In this document: in pieces, positions 15,650 through 24,804 of the stretch
Position numbering within the stretch: position 1 is the stretch's first letter
How the letters are laid out: the number at the start of each line of letters is the position of its first letter
NCBI RefSeq assembly: GCF_003020585.1
Contig: NZ_PXUE01000002.1
Location: 868,001 to 932,000, forward strand
DNA from: Chryseobacterium aurantiacum
Lineage (GTDB): Bacteria > Bacteroidota > Bacteroidia > Flavobacteriales > Weeksellaceae
Direction: 5' to 3'
DNA length: 64,000 nucleotides
Position numbers and translations under genes: made by a program
The notes under the pieces: generated by a model
Told to the model about the DNA's origin: nothing
What the model saw: only the letters and a program-made list of their open reading frames with translations
The model's database searches: none

Positions 15650-18097
15650 TTAAAAATCAACAAAAACATCTTTTTTAATGCTTTGATAAGCAGTGATTTC
15701 ATCAAATTCCTTCAGACTTATCAAAACCAGACCTTTAAATCTGTCATAGTTTTTACCGCGGGGTAACTTTAGCAGAATTTGGAATTGATATAAATTATTT
15801 AGTCTGGCAATTTGTGCCCTTTCCGGACCTAAAATACAATCCTCAGGAAGATATTTTCGAAGAATTGAACCTAAAAACTGAGAAGCACGGTCTACTTTAT
15901 CATCCTTTCTGTGCTTTAGCTCTATCATAATAAGCTTGGTAAACGGTGGATAATTAAACTTCTGGCGTTCTGTCAGGATATACTTATAGATCTTTGCCGG
16001 GTTATTCATCTTGATCAGCTGGAATACAGAATGATCAGGATTGTAGGTCTGAATCAGGATTCTTCCTTTTCCTGAAACCCTTCCGGCTCTTCCGGAAACT
16101 TGTGTTATTAATTGATAGGCTCTTTCCTCCGCTCTGAAATCCTGTACATATAATAAGGAATCAGCCTTAGGAATGGCTACCAATTCTATATGGTCAAAAT
16201 CCAGCCCTTTGGAAATCATCTGCGTTCCCACCACAATATCTGTTTCTCCCTCTTCAATTTTTTCATAGAGCTTTTCGTAAGCAAATTTCTTACGCATGGA
16301 ATCTACATCCATTCTATCCACTTCATTTTCGGGAAATATTTTGGAAACCTCTTCATGAATCTGCTCAACGCCTACCCCTCTTTCGTTTAGTTTTTCAGAA
16401 TTACATTTCGGACAGGTTTTTGGTTTCGAAGCTCTTTGTCCGCAGTAATGGCATTTCATTTCATTGGCTGCCTTGTGGTAGGTCATTACCACATCACAAT
16501 TGGAGCAATAGTTTACATAACCACACGTTTCACATTCTATAACGTTAGCATAGCCTCGTCGGTTATGGAGAACAATGGCCTGATTTTTTTCATCAACCGT
16601 TTTCTTAATCTCATCAATCAGTCTTAGGGAAAAATTTCCGGAAACCTTTTTAGATTCCTGAGCTTCCTTAAAATTGATCAATTCATATTCCGGAAGATTA
16701 ACATTTCCAAACCTTGCATCCAGAAAGATGTATTTCATTTTATCTTTTCTGGCTCTGTAATAGCTTTCAACAGATGGAGTTGCAGATCCGAGAATTACCC
16801 CCGCTTCGTATAGGCCTCCCAGTACCAAAGCAGCATCTTTAGCATTAAAGTAAGGAGAAACCTCTCTTGGTTTATAAGCAGAATCATGCTCTTCATCCAC
16901 CACAATCAATCCCAGGTTTTGATAAGGCAAAAACAGGGCATTTCTGGTTCCTACAAGGATACGGATATCATTCTGTTTAACTCTTCTCCATACCTCTACT
17001 CTTTCAAAATCAGTAAGTTTCTGGTGGTAGAAACCTAATTGTCTGCCATATTTTTTTTCTAATCTTTGGGTAATTTGCTTGGTTAATGAAATTTCAGGAA
17101 GCAGAAACAGAACATTTTGTCCATTTCTAACACACTCTTCTATTTTCTCTAAATAAATATGAGTTTTTCCGGAAGAGGTTACTCCATGAAGTAAAACATT
17201 CTTTTTTTCTTCAAAGGCTTCATCAATTTCTGATTTTGCTATTTTTTGTTGCTCAGAAAGTTCCTCCAGCTCTTCAATTTCTCCCTCGTAGCTTTCAATC
17301 CTGTCTTTCTGCATATAATATTCCTCAACAAGGCCTTTGTCTGCCAATGCTTTGAAATGAGAACTTCCAAAATAACCATCTTCAAAAAGCTCAGCCTTTT
17401 TAATATGATGATCCGGCTTTTCAGTTTGCTTTTCCAAAATAAGAAGAAACAAATCTTTCTGCTTGGGAGCCTTATTTAGTTTTAAAAGAATTTCCGTGAG
17501 ATTCTGATTATTCAGAACGTCTCCGTTAACTTTTACGTAGGCAACCTCTTTTGCCTTATATTTTTCAGCAATTTTCTCATCAATCTCAATATATTGCAGA
17601 TCAATGAGTGAATTGATGGTTTTAATGATTTCTTTTTTAGGAATAAATGCCTCAATATCTGTGAGATTCACCAGCTGTCTTACTTCTAGCGCCTGAACCA
17701 GATACATTTCATTGACATCAAGATTTTCAAAATCAATAACAACTCCGGGCTTCAATTTTAAATAGGTTTCACTTTCCAGTTTTAGAGAAGATGGAAAAGC
17801 AAGCCTGTAAATTTCCCCTAGATTGCATAAATAATACTCGGAAAGCCAGTTCCAGAAGCTAATCTGCTCTTCGGGAAGTATGGGTTTTTCATCCAAAATA
17901 CTGATTACGTCTTTGGCCACAAAATTCTCAGGAGGAAGATCATGAAGTTCGAAAACAATTCCTGTATAGATCTTTTTTCCTCCAAATGGTACCAAAACCC
18001 GCATTCCCAGCTGAATTTCAGACATTAGTTCTTCCGGAACCCTATAGGTAAAGGATCCTTTTAAGTTCAGTGGTAAAACAATCTGAGTATATTGCAA
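15650..18097 (-). CDS. priA: Primosomal replication restart helicase PriA
   Basis: An 815-residue PriA with the N-terminal DNA-binding domain (QYTQIVLPLNLKGSFTYRVP), Walker A GVTSSGKTHIY (near residue 305), the DEEH box in LIVVDEEHDSAYK, and the zinc region CETCGYVNYCSNCD, CHYCGQ, CPKC (about residues 520-565). It reloads the replisome at stalled forks. The start codon is TTG: an in-frame stop lies four codons upstream and no ATG precedes the conserved N-terminus. Confidence 0.96.
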   Translation of the reverse strand: MQYTQIVLPLNLKGSFTYRVPEELMSEIQLGMRVLVPFGGKKIYTGIVFELHDLPPENFVAKDVISILDEKPILPEEQISFWNWLSEYYLCNLGEIYRLAFPSSLKLESETYLKLKPGVVIDFENLDVNEMYLVQALEVRQLVNLTDIEAFIPKKEIIKTINSLIDLQYIEIDEKIAEKYKAKEVAYVKVNGDVLNNQNLTEILLKLNKAPKQKDLFLLILEKQTEKPDHHIKKAELFEDGYFGSSHFKALADKGLVEEYYMQKDRIESYEGEIEELEELSEQQKIAKSEIDEAFEEKKNVLLHGVTSSGKTHIYLEKIEECVRNGQNVLFLLPEISLTKQITQRLEKKYGRQLGFYHQKLTDFERVEVWRRVKQNDIRILVGTRNALFLPYQNLGLIVVDEEHDSAYKPREVSPYFNAKDAALVLGGLYEAGVILGSATPSVESYYRARKDKMKYIFLDARFGNVNLPEYELINFKEAQESKKVSGNFSLRLIDEIKKTVDEKNQAIVLHNRRGYANVIECETCGYVNYCSNCDVVMTYHKAANEMKCHYCGQRASKPKTCPKCNSEKLNERGVGVEQIHEEVSKIFPENEVDRMDVDSMRKKFAYEKLYEKIEEGETDIVVGTQMISKGLDFDHIELVAIPKADSLLYVQDFRAEERAYQLITQVSGRAGRVSGKGRILIQTYNPDHSVFQLIKMNNPAKIYKYILTERQKFNYPPFTKLIMIELKHRKDDKVDRASQFLGSILRKYLPEDCILGPERAQIARLNNLYQFQILLKLPRGKNYDRFKGLVLISLKEFDEITAYQSIKKDVFVDF

Positions 18098-18210
18098 GGG
18101 AAATATTTAAGGTGTAAAATTAAATTTTTCTTGAGAGAACTGCAACTTTGTAGAAGTTCTTTCGTTTCATTAAAAATATCGGTTGAAACTACCGTGACAA
18201 CCATGAGAAG

Positions 18211-19119
18211 TTAAAAGAGCAATTCTGTAATTTCGTACCACATGGCAGAGGTAAAAAATCCAACAATAATACTCACTCCGATGATAAGATTGGTCAGTTT
18301 CGTATTTAGCCTGAACTGTTCTGCAATGATGCTTGAAGTCACTAATGTAGGCATTGCCGCTTCAAACACGGTAATTTTTGCAACATCTCCTTTTATTCCG
18401 AATAATAAAGCCATTCCTAAAACAATTGCCGGTGCCAAAATCAACTTATAAAGCATGGAAGCAGACATCTGCGGAATCAGTTTTTTCCAGCCGTTAAACT
18501 TCAACTGTAATCCCACTGAAAATAACGCCAACGGGCTCACTGTTGCAGCCAACTTATCAAAAAATGGTTCTGCAAAAGTAAAATCTATAAATTGAGATAA
18601 TACCAAAGCTGAAATACAGCCTATTAATGGTGGAAATGTAATCAAACGCTTCAAAATAAATATGGCACTTACTTTTCCGGACTTACTCCCTCCTTTTACA
18701 GCGGCAATAATCCCCAATGTTGAAAGGGCAAAGAACATGGTTTGATCACAGATAATGGCAATGCTTAAAAGGCCTTCTCCATAAAAAGCACTAATGAGTG
18801 GAAAACCGATGAATGACGTATTACTGTAACCACTCGCCAGCTCCAATGTACTTCTGGAACGTCTTGAATAGCCCCGACTTTTACTATAAAACATCATATA
18901 GATGAAGCAAAATACAGAGATTAAAAAAGTAGCTGCAATCGGAAAAAGCATCTCCGTTGTCCAGTGTACTTTTGGCAGATATTTGAAAGAAACTGCCGGT
19001 AGAGCAAGATAAAGAATCCAGGTATTGATACCCTTATGGGCATCGGGGTGGATAGATTTTGTTGCTTTGAATACCATTCCTGCAATAATGCACACTGCAA
19101 TCAGAACAAAATTTACCAT
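18211..19119 (-). CDS. AEC family (auxin efflux carrier-type) transporter
   Basis: A 302-residue inner-membrane protein with ten hydrophobic segments in two inverted halves. Family marks are WILYLALPAVSFKYLP in the first half, the SGYSNTSFIGFPLISAFYG segment, and FEAAMPTLVTSSIIAEQF in the second half. AEC proteins export or import small organic acids and amino-acid-like solutes; the substrate here is unknown. It has its own -7 element. Confidence 0.88.
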   Translation of the reverse strand: MVNFVLIAVCIIAGMVFKATKSIHPDAHKGINTWILYLALPAVSFKYLPKVHWTTEMLFPIAATFLISVFCFIYMMFYSKSRGYSRRSRSTLELASGYSNTSFIGFPLISAFYGEGLLSIAIICDQTMFFALSTLGIIAAVKGGSKSGKVSAIFILKRLITFPPLIGCISALVLSQFIDFTFAEPFFDKLAATVSPLALFSVGLQLKFNGWKKLIPQMSASMLYKLILAPAIVLGMALLFGIKGDVAKITVFEAAMPTLVTSSIIAEQFRLNTKLTNLIIGVSIIVGFFTSAMWYEITELLF

Positions 19120-19139
19120 AACTATAAAGAAATATGGTG

Positions 19140-19147
19140 CAAATTTA
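19140..19147 (-). promoter_or_regulatory. -7 element of the AEC transporter gene
   Basis: Minus strand TAAATTTG, 20 bases before the start codon. Confidence 0.6.
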
Positions 19148-19215
19148 CGGCTGATTTTTGAGTTAGGAATGGAAAATTTCTATTTTTTTGGATGGGATAG
19201 TTTCTGAAAATAATA

Positions 19216-19880
19216 AGATTTATTGTTGAGTGGCCTCTCGCAGATATTGCGGATTTTACAGATTAATTATTCATTCAAAGTATCTGCCAAGCTCATTGCT
19301 TCTACTTTGTCAAAGGATTTAGAAAGGGTAATTCTCCTTGAGGTAGTGGATAAAAGATCAAAAAAATTGTCATTAAAATAGAAGATTTATTGTTGAATGG
19401 CCTCTCGCAGATCTTGCGGATTTTGCAGATTAATTATTCATTCAAATTATCTGCTAAGCTCATTGCTTCTACTTTGTCAAAGGATTTGGATAGTGTGATT
19501 CTCCTTGAGGTGTTGGGTAAAAGATCAAAAAAATTGTCATTAAAATAGAAGATTTATTGTTGAGCGGCCTCTCGCAGATCTTACGGATTTTGCAGATTAA
19601 TTATTCATTCAAAGTATCTGCTAAGCTCATTGCTTCTACTTTGTCAAAGAATTTGGATAGTGTGCTTCTCTTTGAGGTGTTGGGTAAAAGATCAAAAAAA
19701 TTGTCATTAAAATAGAAGATTTATTGTTGAGTGGCATCTCGCAGATCTTGCGGATTTTGCAGATTAATTATTCATTCAAAGTATCTGCTAAGCTCATTGC
19801 TTCTACTTTGTCAAAGGATTTGGATAGTGTGATTCTCCTTGAGGTCTTGGGTAAAAGATCAAAAAAATTGTCATTGAAAT
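19216..19880 (-). repeat. Four tandem 167-bp units derived from the mannosidase 3' end
   Basis: Units begin at 19216, 19383, 19550 and 19717, exactly 167 bases apart. The fourth unit is the true gene end: its first ~50 bases are 3' flank and the rest is the last ~37 codons of the mannosidase. The three outer units repeat that flank plus the codons with a few substitutions. Each keeps an uninterrupted reading of the same C-terminal peptide (NDNFFDLL...VEAMSLAD.LNE) and its stop codon. The flank contains imperfect 9-base repeats of the AATCTGCA / AAATCCGCA / AGATCTGCG type. This explains the 648 bases between the AEC and mannosidase genes. Confidence 0.95.
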
Positions 19881-22248
19881 GAGTGTCTCCTATCAGATAA
19901 ACATCCTTTGCCAGAACATCTGTAGAGACTTCAATCTCTGTCGGGGATATTTTTTTGATTGTAATATTAGGTTTGGGGAGTTTTAAATCCTTGGGTTTTA
20001 CAAGATAAAAAAGTTTTTCCAGTTTTATTCCATCATCATCCGAGGCTATTTTTAAAAAAGCTTTCGATAAGTCAAATTTGGAAAGTTCAGATTTGTTAAT
20101 ATTTAAAATATTCTCACTTGCATTCCCAGCAATTTTTTTGATCTTATTAGATTTCCAAAGTTGTTTTCCATCAAAATCTATTAATTCAAGTTTTGCATTT
20201 ACTGTTATTTCTTTTAATAAATCATTGATTATATAAATATCATAAGTCTTATTTTTTTCTGCCATTGAAAGCAATACAGGTTCAAAACTTCTTTTTACCT
20301 GATAGTGAAATGCTTTCCAGTTCCCTAAAAAATCTATGGAAGACCATGAAACCACTGGCCAGCAATCATTCAACTGCCAGTATAAGGTTCCCATATTGTA
20401 CGGTTTTGCACGGCGGTGGGCTTCAATTGCCATTTGCATTCCTCTTGCCTGTAAGAGTTGTGAAACATAGTTATACTTTACAAAGTCTGTCGGAATTTTA
20501 TAATCCCGTTTCATGTATTCATGGATAATTTCCCAGCCTCTTGCATGTTTTTCGTGAGCCTTAATGGTGGGATTCTGCAGGTTCAGATCCGGAACACCTG
20601 AAAACATTGTCTTCGTAGTTCCCAAGGTAGGCATCCCCTGAAACCCGTATTCAGACATAAAACGGCCTACTTTTTCGTGGTACATTTCAAAGGGCTGTTC
20701 TCCCCACCAAACTCCCCAATAATAAGAATCTCCCTCAGTAAGGCTTTCTTTGTGTCCCCATCCTATGGAGGGTGAACTTGGCCAATAGATATTTTTATCT
20801 GGTGTAAGATTTTCCTTTAATGTATTGGGAATTACTTCATGAAAAAGTTTTTTATAATCTTTCCAAACCTGTAATGAGTCATTTTTTGAATATTTAAACT
20901 GCTTCTGATAGCCCCAGTTGACAATGGCTTCGTCAATTTCATTATTTCCGCACCATAAAGCTATGGACGGATGATTCTGAAGCCTGTTAACCTGATCTTT
21001 TACTTCTTCTTTTACGTTATTCAGGAAGTCTTCGTCTGCGGGATAGAAACTTCCTGCAAACATAAAGTCCTGCCACACCAAGATTCCGTTTTCATCACAA
21101 GCCTTATAAAACTCTTCGTCTTCGTAAATCCCGCCACCCCAAATGCGGATCATATTCATATTGGCTTCTTTGGCTGCCTTAATGAGTCTTTGGTATTTTT
21201 CTTTTGTGATTCTTGGTGAGAAACTATCAGCAGGAATCCAGTTAGTTCCTTTAATGTATAGAGGATTTCCGTTTACCTTAAAGTAAAATGATTTTCCTTT
21301 TTCATCTTTTTCCTGAATAAGTTCAACATTCTTCAAGCCATAGGCAACACCGATATCACGAATAAACCGTCCTCCCTTTTTATATAATGTGATCTTCGTA
21401 GTATATCGGTCGGGGTTCCCTATTCCATTGGGCTGCCAAATTTTGGGGTTCTTAATTTTATAGGGAAGAACAATGGTATTGGGTCCTTTTTTAAGATGAA
21501 AACGATGCATTCCTCTGTTCAGATTAAACCAGGTATAGTATTCTCCATCTTCTTCAGCAAAGATTTTCATATTAAAGGAAACCTCAGCTAATGTATCCGT
21601 TAATTTTTTCTGCTGAACCTGAACATTATTAACCTTTGCGTTATTCCAAAATTCCAGCTTCACCTCTTTCCATATTCCTGCAGTAACGAGTCTTGGACCC
21701 CAATCCCACCCAAACTGATATTGTGCTTTTCTTACAAAACTCCTTGGGGTTTCCGGCATGGTAAACGGAACTTTTTTGGCAAGGTCTTTTCCGGTATTGA
21801 TGGCCGATTTGAATTTGACCTGCACTATATTATCACCAATTTTAAGATTCGGTTTCACAGGAATTTCCCACTTTCTGAACATATTATCAGTTTTCCGCAG
21901 TAATTTTCCGTTCAGATAAATCTCAGAAAATGTATCTAACCCGTTAAAAATAAGATCAATATTATTGTATTCAAATTCTTTTGATGAGATTTTAAAACTA
22001 GTCTGGTAATCCCAGTCTTCATTCTCTACCCATTGTACTTTCTTTTCATTTTCGTCCTTGAAAGGATCCTGAATGAGTTTATTCATCATCAGATCCAGAT
22101 GAACTGTTCCCGGTACTTTTGCGGGCAGCCAGTTTTGATCTTTGGTGTTTTTGAACTGCCATTTCTCGGAGGATAAATTTCTTTCAGAAAACTGTGCAAA
22201 CAGAACGTTCTGAATGAAAATGAAAGCAATAAGGAGAGATTTATTCAT
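19768..22248 (-). CDS. Beta-mannosidase-like glycoside hydrolase family 2
   Basis: An 826-residue protein with an N-terminal signal peptide (MNKSLLIAFIFIQNVLFAQ), the GH2 sugar-binding and immunoglobulin-like domains, and a TIM barrel. The acid/base Glu is in ALWCGNNEIDEA (near residue 434) and the nucleophile Glu in FMSEYGFQGMP (near residue 532). GTNWIPADSFSPR and MNMIRIWGGGIYED are typical of beta-mannosidases. It should release terminal beta-mannose from N-glycan cores or mannans in the periplasm. There is no T9SS domain. Its 3' end is present in three extra tandem copies downstream. Confidence 0.92.
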   Translation of the reverse strand: MNKSLLIAFIFIQNVLFAQFSERNLSSEKWQFKNTKDQNWLPAKVPGTVHLDLMMNKLIQDPFKDENEKKVQWVENEDWDYQTSFKISSKEFEYNNIDLIFNGLDTFSEIYLNGKLLRKTDNMFRKWEIPVKPNLKIGDNIVQVKFKSAINTGKDLAKKVPFTMPETPRSFVRKAQYQFGWDWGPRLVTAGIWKEVKLEFWNNAKVNNVQVQQKKLTDTLAEVSFNMKIFAEEDGEYYTWFNLNRGMHRFHLKKGPNTIVLPYKIKNPKIWQPNGIGNPDRYTTKITLYKKGGRFIRDIGVAYGLKNVELIQEKDEKGKSFYFKVNGNPLYIKGTNWIPADSFSPRITKEKYQRLIKAAKEANMNMIRIWGGGIYEDEEFYKACDENGILVWQDFMFAGSFYPADEDFLNNVKEEVKDQVNRLQNHPSIALWCGNNEIDEAIVNWGYQKQFKYSKNDSLQVWKDYKKLFHEVIPNTLKENLTPDKNIYWPSSPSIGWGHKESLTEGDSYYWGVWWGEQPFEMYHEKVGRFMSEYGFQGMPTLGTTKTMFSGVPDLNLQNPTIKAHEKHARGWEIIHEYMKRDYKIPTDFVKYNYVSQLLQARGMQMAIEAHRRAKPYNMGTLYWQLNDCWPVVSWSSIDFLGNWKAFHYQVKRSFEPVLLSMAEKNKTYDIYIINDLLKEITVNAKLELIDFDGKQLWKSNKIKKIAGNASENILNINKSELSKFDLSKAFLKIASDDDGIKLEKLFYLVKPKDLKLPKPNITIKKISPTEIEVSTDVLAKDVYLIGDTHFNDNFFDLLPKTSRRITLSKSFDKVEAMSLADTLNE

Positions 22249-22284
22249 TAATGGGATTTCTGTGTGTTTTGGAGTTCTGTTTGT

Positions 22285-22325
22285 TTAAGTGAATAAAGAA
22301 TTATTGTTATTCCTTACTCACTTAA
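22285..22325. other. Long hairpin between cutC and the mannosidase gene
   Basis: A 17-bp stem (22285-22301 with 22309-22325, two G-T wobbles on the minus strand transcript) closes a 7-base loop. It is not followed by a T-run on either strand. It may be a cutC 3' end, a leader structure of the mannosidase mRNA, or a protein-binding site. Confidence 0.5.
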
Positions 22326-22385
22326 CGATCAAACAATCTCACTTAAAACTTTGCTTTAAAAATAATTCTAACAAAAGTTACAGCT

Positions 22386-23048
22386 TTATTTATTTTTCAG
22401 GGTTACTACCTCATCAGCATTGGCAAATGCACCCCCATCTGTAATGGCCGAAGAATGAAAATACTCTGCTTTTGTAAAGGCTCGTATGTCTTCAATATTT
22501 GAGGAACGAAGGCCTCCGCCTACAAGAATTTCCAGTCTTCCATCTGCAAGTTCCACTAGCTTTTTCAGGTTTTCTTTTCCTTCAGAAACATTAGGTTTCT
22601 GACCTGAAGTAAGAATGGTTGTAAAGCCACATTCAATTACTTTTTCCAGAGAATTATCCAAATCGTTGGCTCTGTCGAAAGCGCGATGAAATGTACAAGG
22701 AAGTGGTGATGCCAGTTCTACCAGGATCTTATTCTGTTCTCGGTTTACCTCATCGTTTTCATCCAGAATACCGAATACAAAGCCGTCTACATTTAATGAC
22801 TTAAGAGCAGTTAAATCAGTCTTCATCTGTTCAAATTCGGTATTGGAGTAGGTAAAATCGCCTCCTCTTGGGCGGATCATCACGAAGATGGGGATATTTA
22901 TTTTCTCCCGAAGTTTTTTTGTTGTTTCAAAATCAGGAGTTGTACCTCCTTCGCTTAATCCGTCACATAATTCTATTCTGTCTGCTCCATTTTCAAAGGC
23001 AATGATGGCGGATTCCGGATTGAAGCATGCTATTTCTATTTTTGACAT
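22386..23048 (-). CDS. cutC: CutC family protein
   Basis: The start is at 23048 (MSKIEIACFNPESAIIAFENG), which matches the family N-terminus; the longer ORF would overlap the previous gene. The 220-residue TIM-barrel protein shows the CutC motifs GADRIELCDGLSEGGTTP, IFVMIRPRGGDFTYS, CTFHRAFDRA and EILVGGGLRSSNI. CutC was named for copper homeostasis in E. coli, though a direct copper role is doubtful and the enzymatic function is unsettled. It lies 28 bases after the lipoprotein gene, probably in one operon. Confidence 0.93.
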   Translation of the reverse strand: MSKIEIACFNPESAIIAFENGADRIELCDGLSEGGTTPDFETTKKLREKINIPIFVMIRPRGGDFTYSNTEFEQMKTDLTALKSLNVDGFVFGILDENDEVNREQNKILVELASPLPCTFHRAFDRANDLDNSLEKVIECGFTTILTSGQKPNVSEGKENLKKLVELADGRLEILVGGGLRSSNIEDIRAFTKAEYFHSSAITDGGAFANADEVVTLKNK

Positions 23049-23076
23049 TTTCTTTTTTTTAATTAACATTCGGTTC

Positions 23077-23640
23077 TTACTGCAATACATCTGCGATCAG
23101 AAAGGAACCGTTTTCCTTGACTACTTTTATAACAGATGGATATTTCGCTTTTAGATTATCATCTGCCAATACTACATTGAAAATATATGCATCTTTTGAA
23201 GATGATTTGAGCTCACAGCTTTTAACGGTGATATTATCCCAGTCCTGTCCGGAAATAAGAAACCCAATACCAGTTCCTGCCTTTTGGGTATCAAACCTGG
23301 ATTTCCATTTTTCGGTGAACTCCTTCTCTGTAAGGCTTCCGTCTACATCCATATCTACACTCATTGCATCAGTTTTGTACTCATAGTAATCCTTGGTTGT
23401 TATTTTCTGCATTTCCTTATCCAGATTACCAAGATCGGTCTTAAAATAGCTTACCATATTTTTCTCCAGCCACGTCCCCGCTTCTTTAGATTCATTTACG
23501 GAAAGGTCTTCTTCAGTCTTACTTTCAACAACATTTTCCTTTACCTGATTTACCTGTGGTTCTGTGGGTACGCTTGTCTCTTTCTTTTCTTCCCTACATC
23601 CTATTATTAAAAAAAGGGATGCTATCATTATTCTTTTCAT
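23077..23640 (-). CDS. Putative lipoprotein, unknown function
   Basis: A 187-residue protein with a lipoprotein signal (MKRIMIASLFLIIGC, lipidated Cys15), a charged Glu/Lys/Val-rich linker (residues ~17-50) and a ~130-residue globular domain. That domain resembles DUF3828-type lipoproteins in outline: LEKNMVSYFKTDL at the start and YPSVIKVVKENGSFLIADVL at the end. I do not assign a family firmly. It should sit in the periplasm on a membrane. It precedes cutC by 28 bases and follows two direct repeats near its promoter. Confidence 0.75.
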   Translation of the reverse strand: MKRIMIASLFLIIGCREEKKETSVPTEPQVNQVKENVVESKTEEDLSVNESKEAGTWLEKNMVSYFKTDLGNLDKEMQKITTKDYYEYKTDAMSVDMDVDGSLTEKEFTEKWKSRFDTQKAGTGIGFLISGQDWDNITVKSCELKSSSKDAYIFNVVLADDNLKAKYPSVIKVVKENGSFLIADVLQ

Positions 23641-23715
23641 ATTCTTTCTGTCTATTTACATTTTGGCTGAGCCGTTTCAGTGTTAAAATTGTGGGATTAT
23701 ATGACGATCAAATCG

Positions 23716-23764
23716 ATACCATAAGTATCATATTATTTCAAAATACTCATACCATATTGTATCA
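23716..23764 (-). promoter_or_regulatory. Two ATACCATA...TATCA repeats at the lipoprotein promoter
   Basis: ATACCATAAGTATCA (23716-23730) and ATACCATATTGTATCA (23749-23764) have starts 33 bases apart, about three helical turns. The first also contains the inverted repeat GATAC-N5-GTATC. They lie at and just downstream of the -7 element TATTTTTG on the minus strand (23770-23763). This looks like a repressor site. Confidence 0.45.
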
Positions 23765-23770
23765 AAAATA
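23763..23770 (-). promoter_or_regulatory. -7 element of the lipoprotein-cutC unit
   Basis: Minus strand TATTTTTG, an exact TAnnTTTG match giving a leader of about 115 bases. Confidence 0.45.
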
Positions 23771-23808
23771 AAATCATTGGTCTTTCCTTGAGCCATCTAT
23801 TAATTCAA

Positions 23809-24804
23809 TTATTTTAAGGCGAATTCAGGTTTTTCAAGGCGATTTCCTTTTTGATCATATACTGCAAAGCTGAATCCATCCTGAATACAATAAGATCCAT
23901 ATTCTCCATTCTTGTTGATGGCAATAAAACCGACCTGAATATCTTTTAAATTTTTATTTCTTCTCTGATTGATTTTTACAATTCTTTCCACTGCTTCTTT
24001 GCAGGCTTCCTGTGGGCTTCTTCCTTGTCTCATCAATTCAACCACCAGATGGGTTCCTACTGTTCTGATAACTTCTTCCCCATTACCGGTTGCTGTTGCT
24101 GCCCCTACTTCATTATCTACAAACAAGCCGGCCCCAATAATTGGGGAATCTCCTACCCTGCCATGCATCTTAAATGCCATTCCACTGGTGGTACAGGCAC
24201 CGGAAAGGTTACCTTGCGCGTCCAGTGCAATCATTCCTATGGTATCGTGATTTTCAATATTAGCAATGGGTTTATATTTGCTTGTCTTCAGCCATTCTTT
24301 CCATTCTTTTTCTGATTCGGGCGTAAGAAGATTTTCTTTTTTAAAGCCTTGTGCAAGGGCAAAATTTAAAGCTCCATCACCTACCAGCATTACGTGAGGT
24401 GTTTTTTCCATTACTGCTCTGGCAACAGAAATTGGATTTTTAATATTTTCCAGACATGCTACGGAACCGATATTATAGTTTTCATCCATGATACAGGCAT
24501 CCAGCGTTACTCTTCCATCTCTGTCCGGACGTCCTCCATACCCAACACTTCTTTCTTTGGGATCCAGCTCTACCAAACGAACACCTTTTTCTACGGCATC
24601 CAGGGCTTTCCCTCCTTTTCCAAGAATTGTCCAGGCTTCTTCATTTGCTTTTAGCCCAAAATCCCAGGTAGAAAGAACAATGGGTTTGTTTACAGATTTA
24701 TTATGTTCAGGTAACTGCGCTGCCATTAAGTCTAACGGATTTACAGCCAGTGCTGCTGTTGCGATCCCCAGCTTTTTGATAAAACTTCTTCGGTTATTGT
24801 TCAT
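23809..24804 (-). CDS. Glycosylasparaginase (N4-(beta-N-acetylglucosaminyl)-L-asparaginase)
   Basis: A 331-residue Ntn-hydrolase. The autocleavage site is in ANIENHDTIGMIALD, between Asp187 and Thr188; Thr188 becomes the N-terminal nucleophile of the beta chain. The substrate segments KMHGRVGDSPIIGAGLFVDN and GAATATGNGEEVIR are present. The close match is the well-studied 'Flavobacterium' meningosepticum enzyme, which cuts the GlcNAc-Asn link of N-glycoproteins. The N-terminus NNNRRSFIKKLGIATAALAV looks like a twin-arginine signal, so export is expected. The beta-mannosidase nearby supports glycoprotein breakdown. Confidence 0.93.
   Translation of the reverse strand: MNNNRRSFIKKLGIATAALAVNPLDLMAAQLPEHNKSVNKPIVLSTWDFGLKANEEAWTILGKGGKALDAVEKGVRLVELDPKERSVGYGGRPDRDGRVTLDACIMDENYNIGSVACLENIKNPISVARAVMEKTPHVMLVGDGALNFALAQGFKKENLLTPESEKEWKEWLKTSKYKPIANIENHDTIGMIALDAQGNLSGACTTSGMAFKMHGRVGDSPIIGAGLFVDNEVGAATATGNGEEVIRTVGTHLVVELMRQGRSPQEACKEAVERIVKINQRRNKNLKDIQVGFIAINKNGEYGSYCIQDGFSFAVYDQKGNRLEKPEFALK

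Noticed and set aside
18167..18197. Weak hairpin after the AEC transporter as a terminator
   Set aside because: The stem is only four base pairs (CGGT/ACCG) with a long loop; not enough to call, although a short T-run follows on the minus strand.
19216..19880. Tandem array considered as CRISPR or as a VNTR inside a coding gene
   Set aside because: Units are 167 bp with no separate spacers, and the duplicated part is the mannosidase C-terminal coding end plus flank. Only one unit is in the gene frame.
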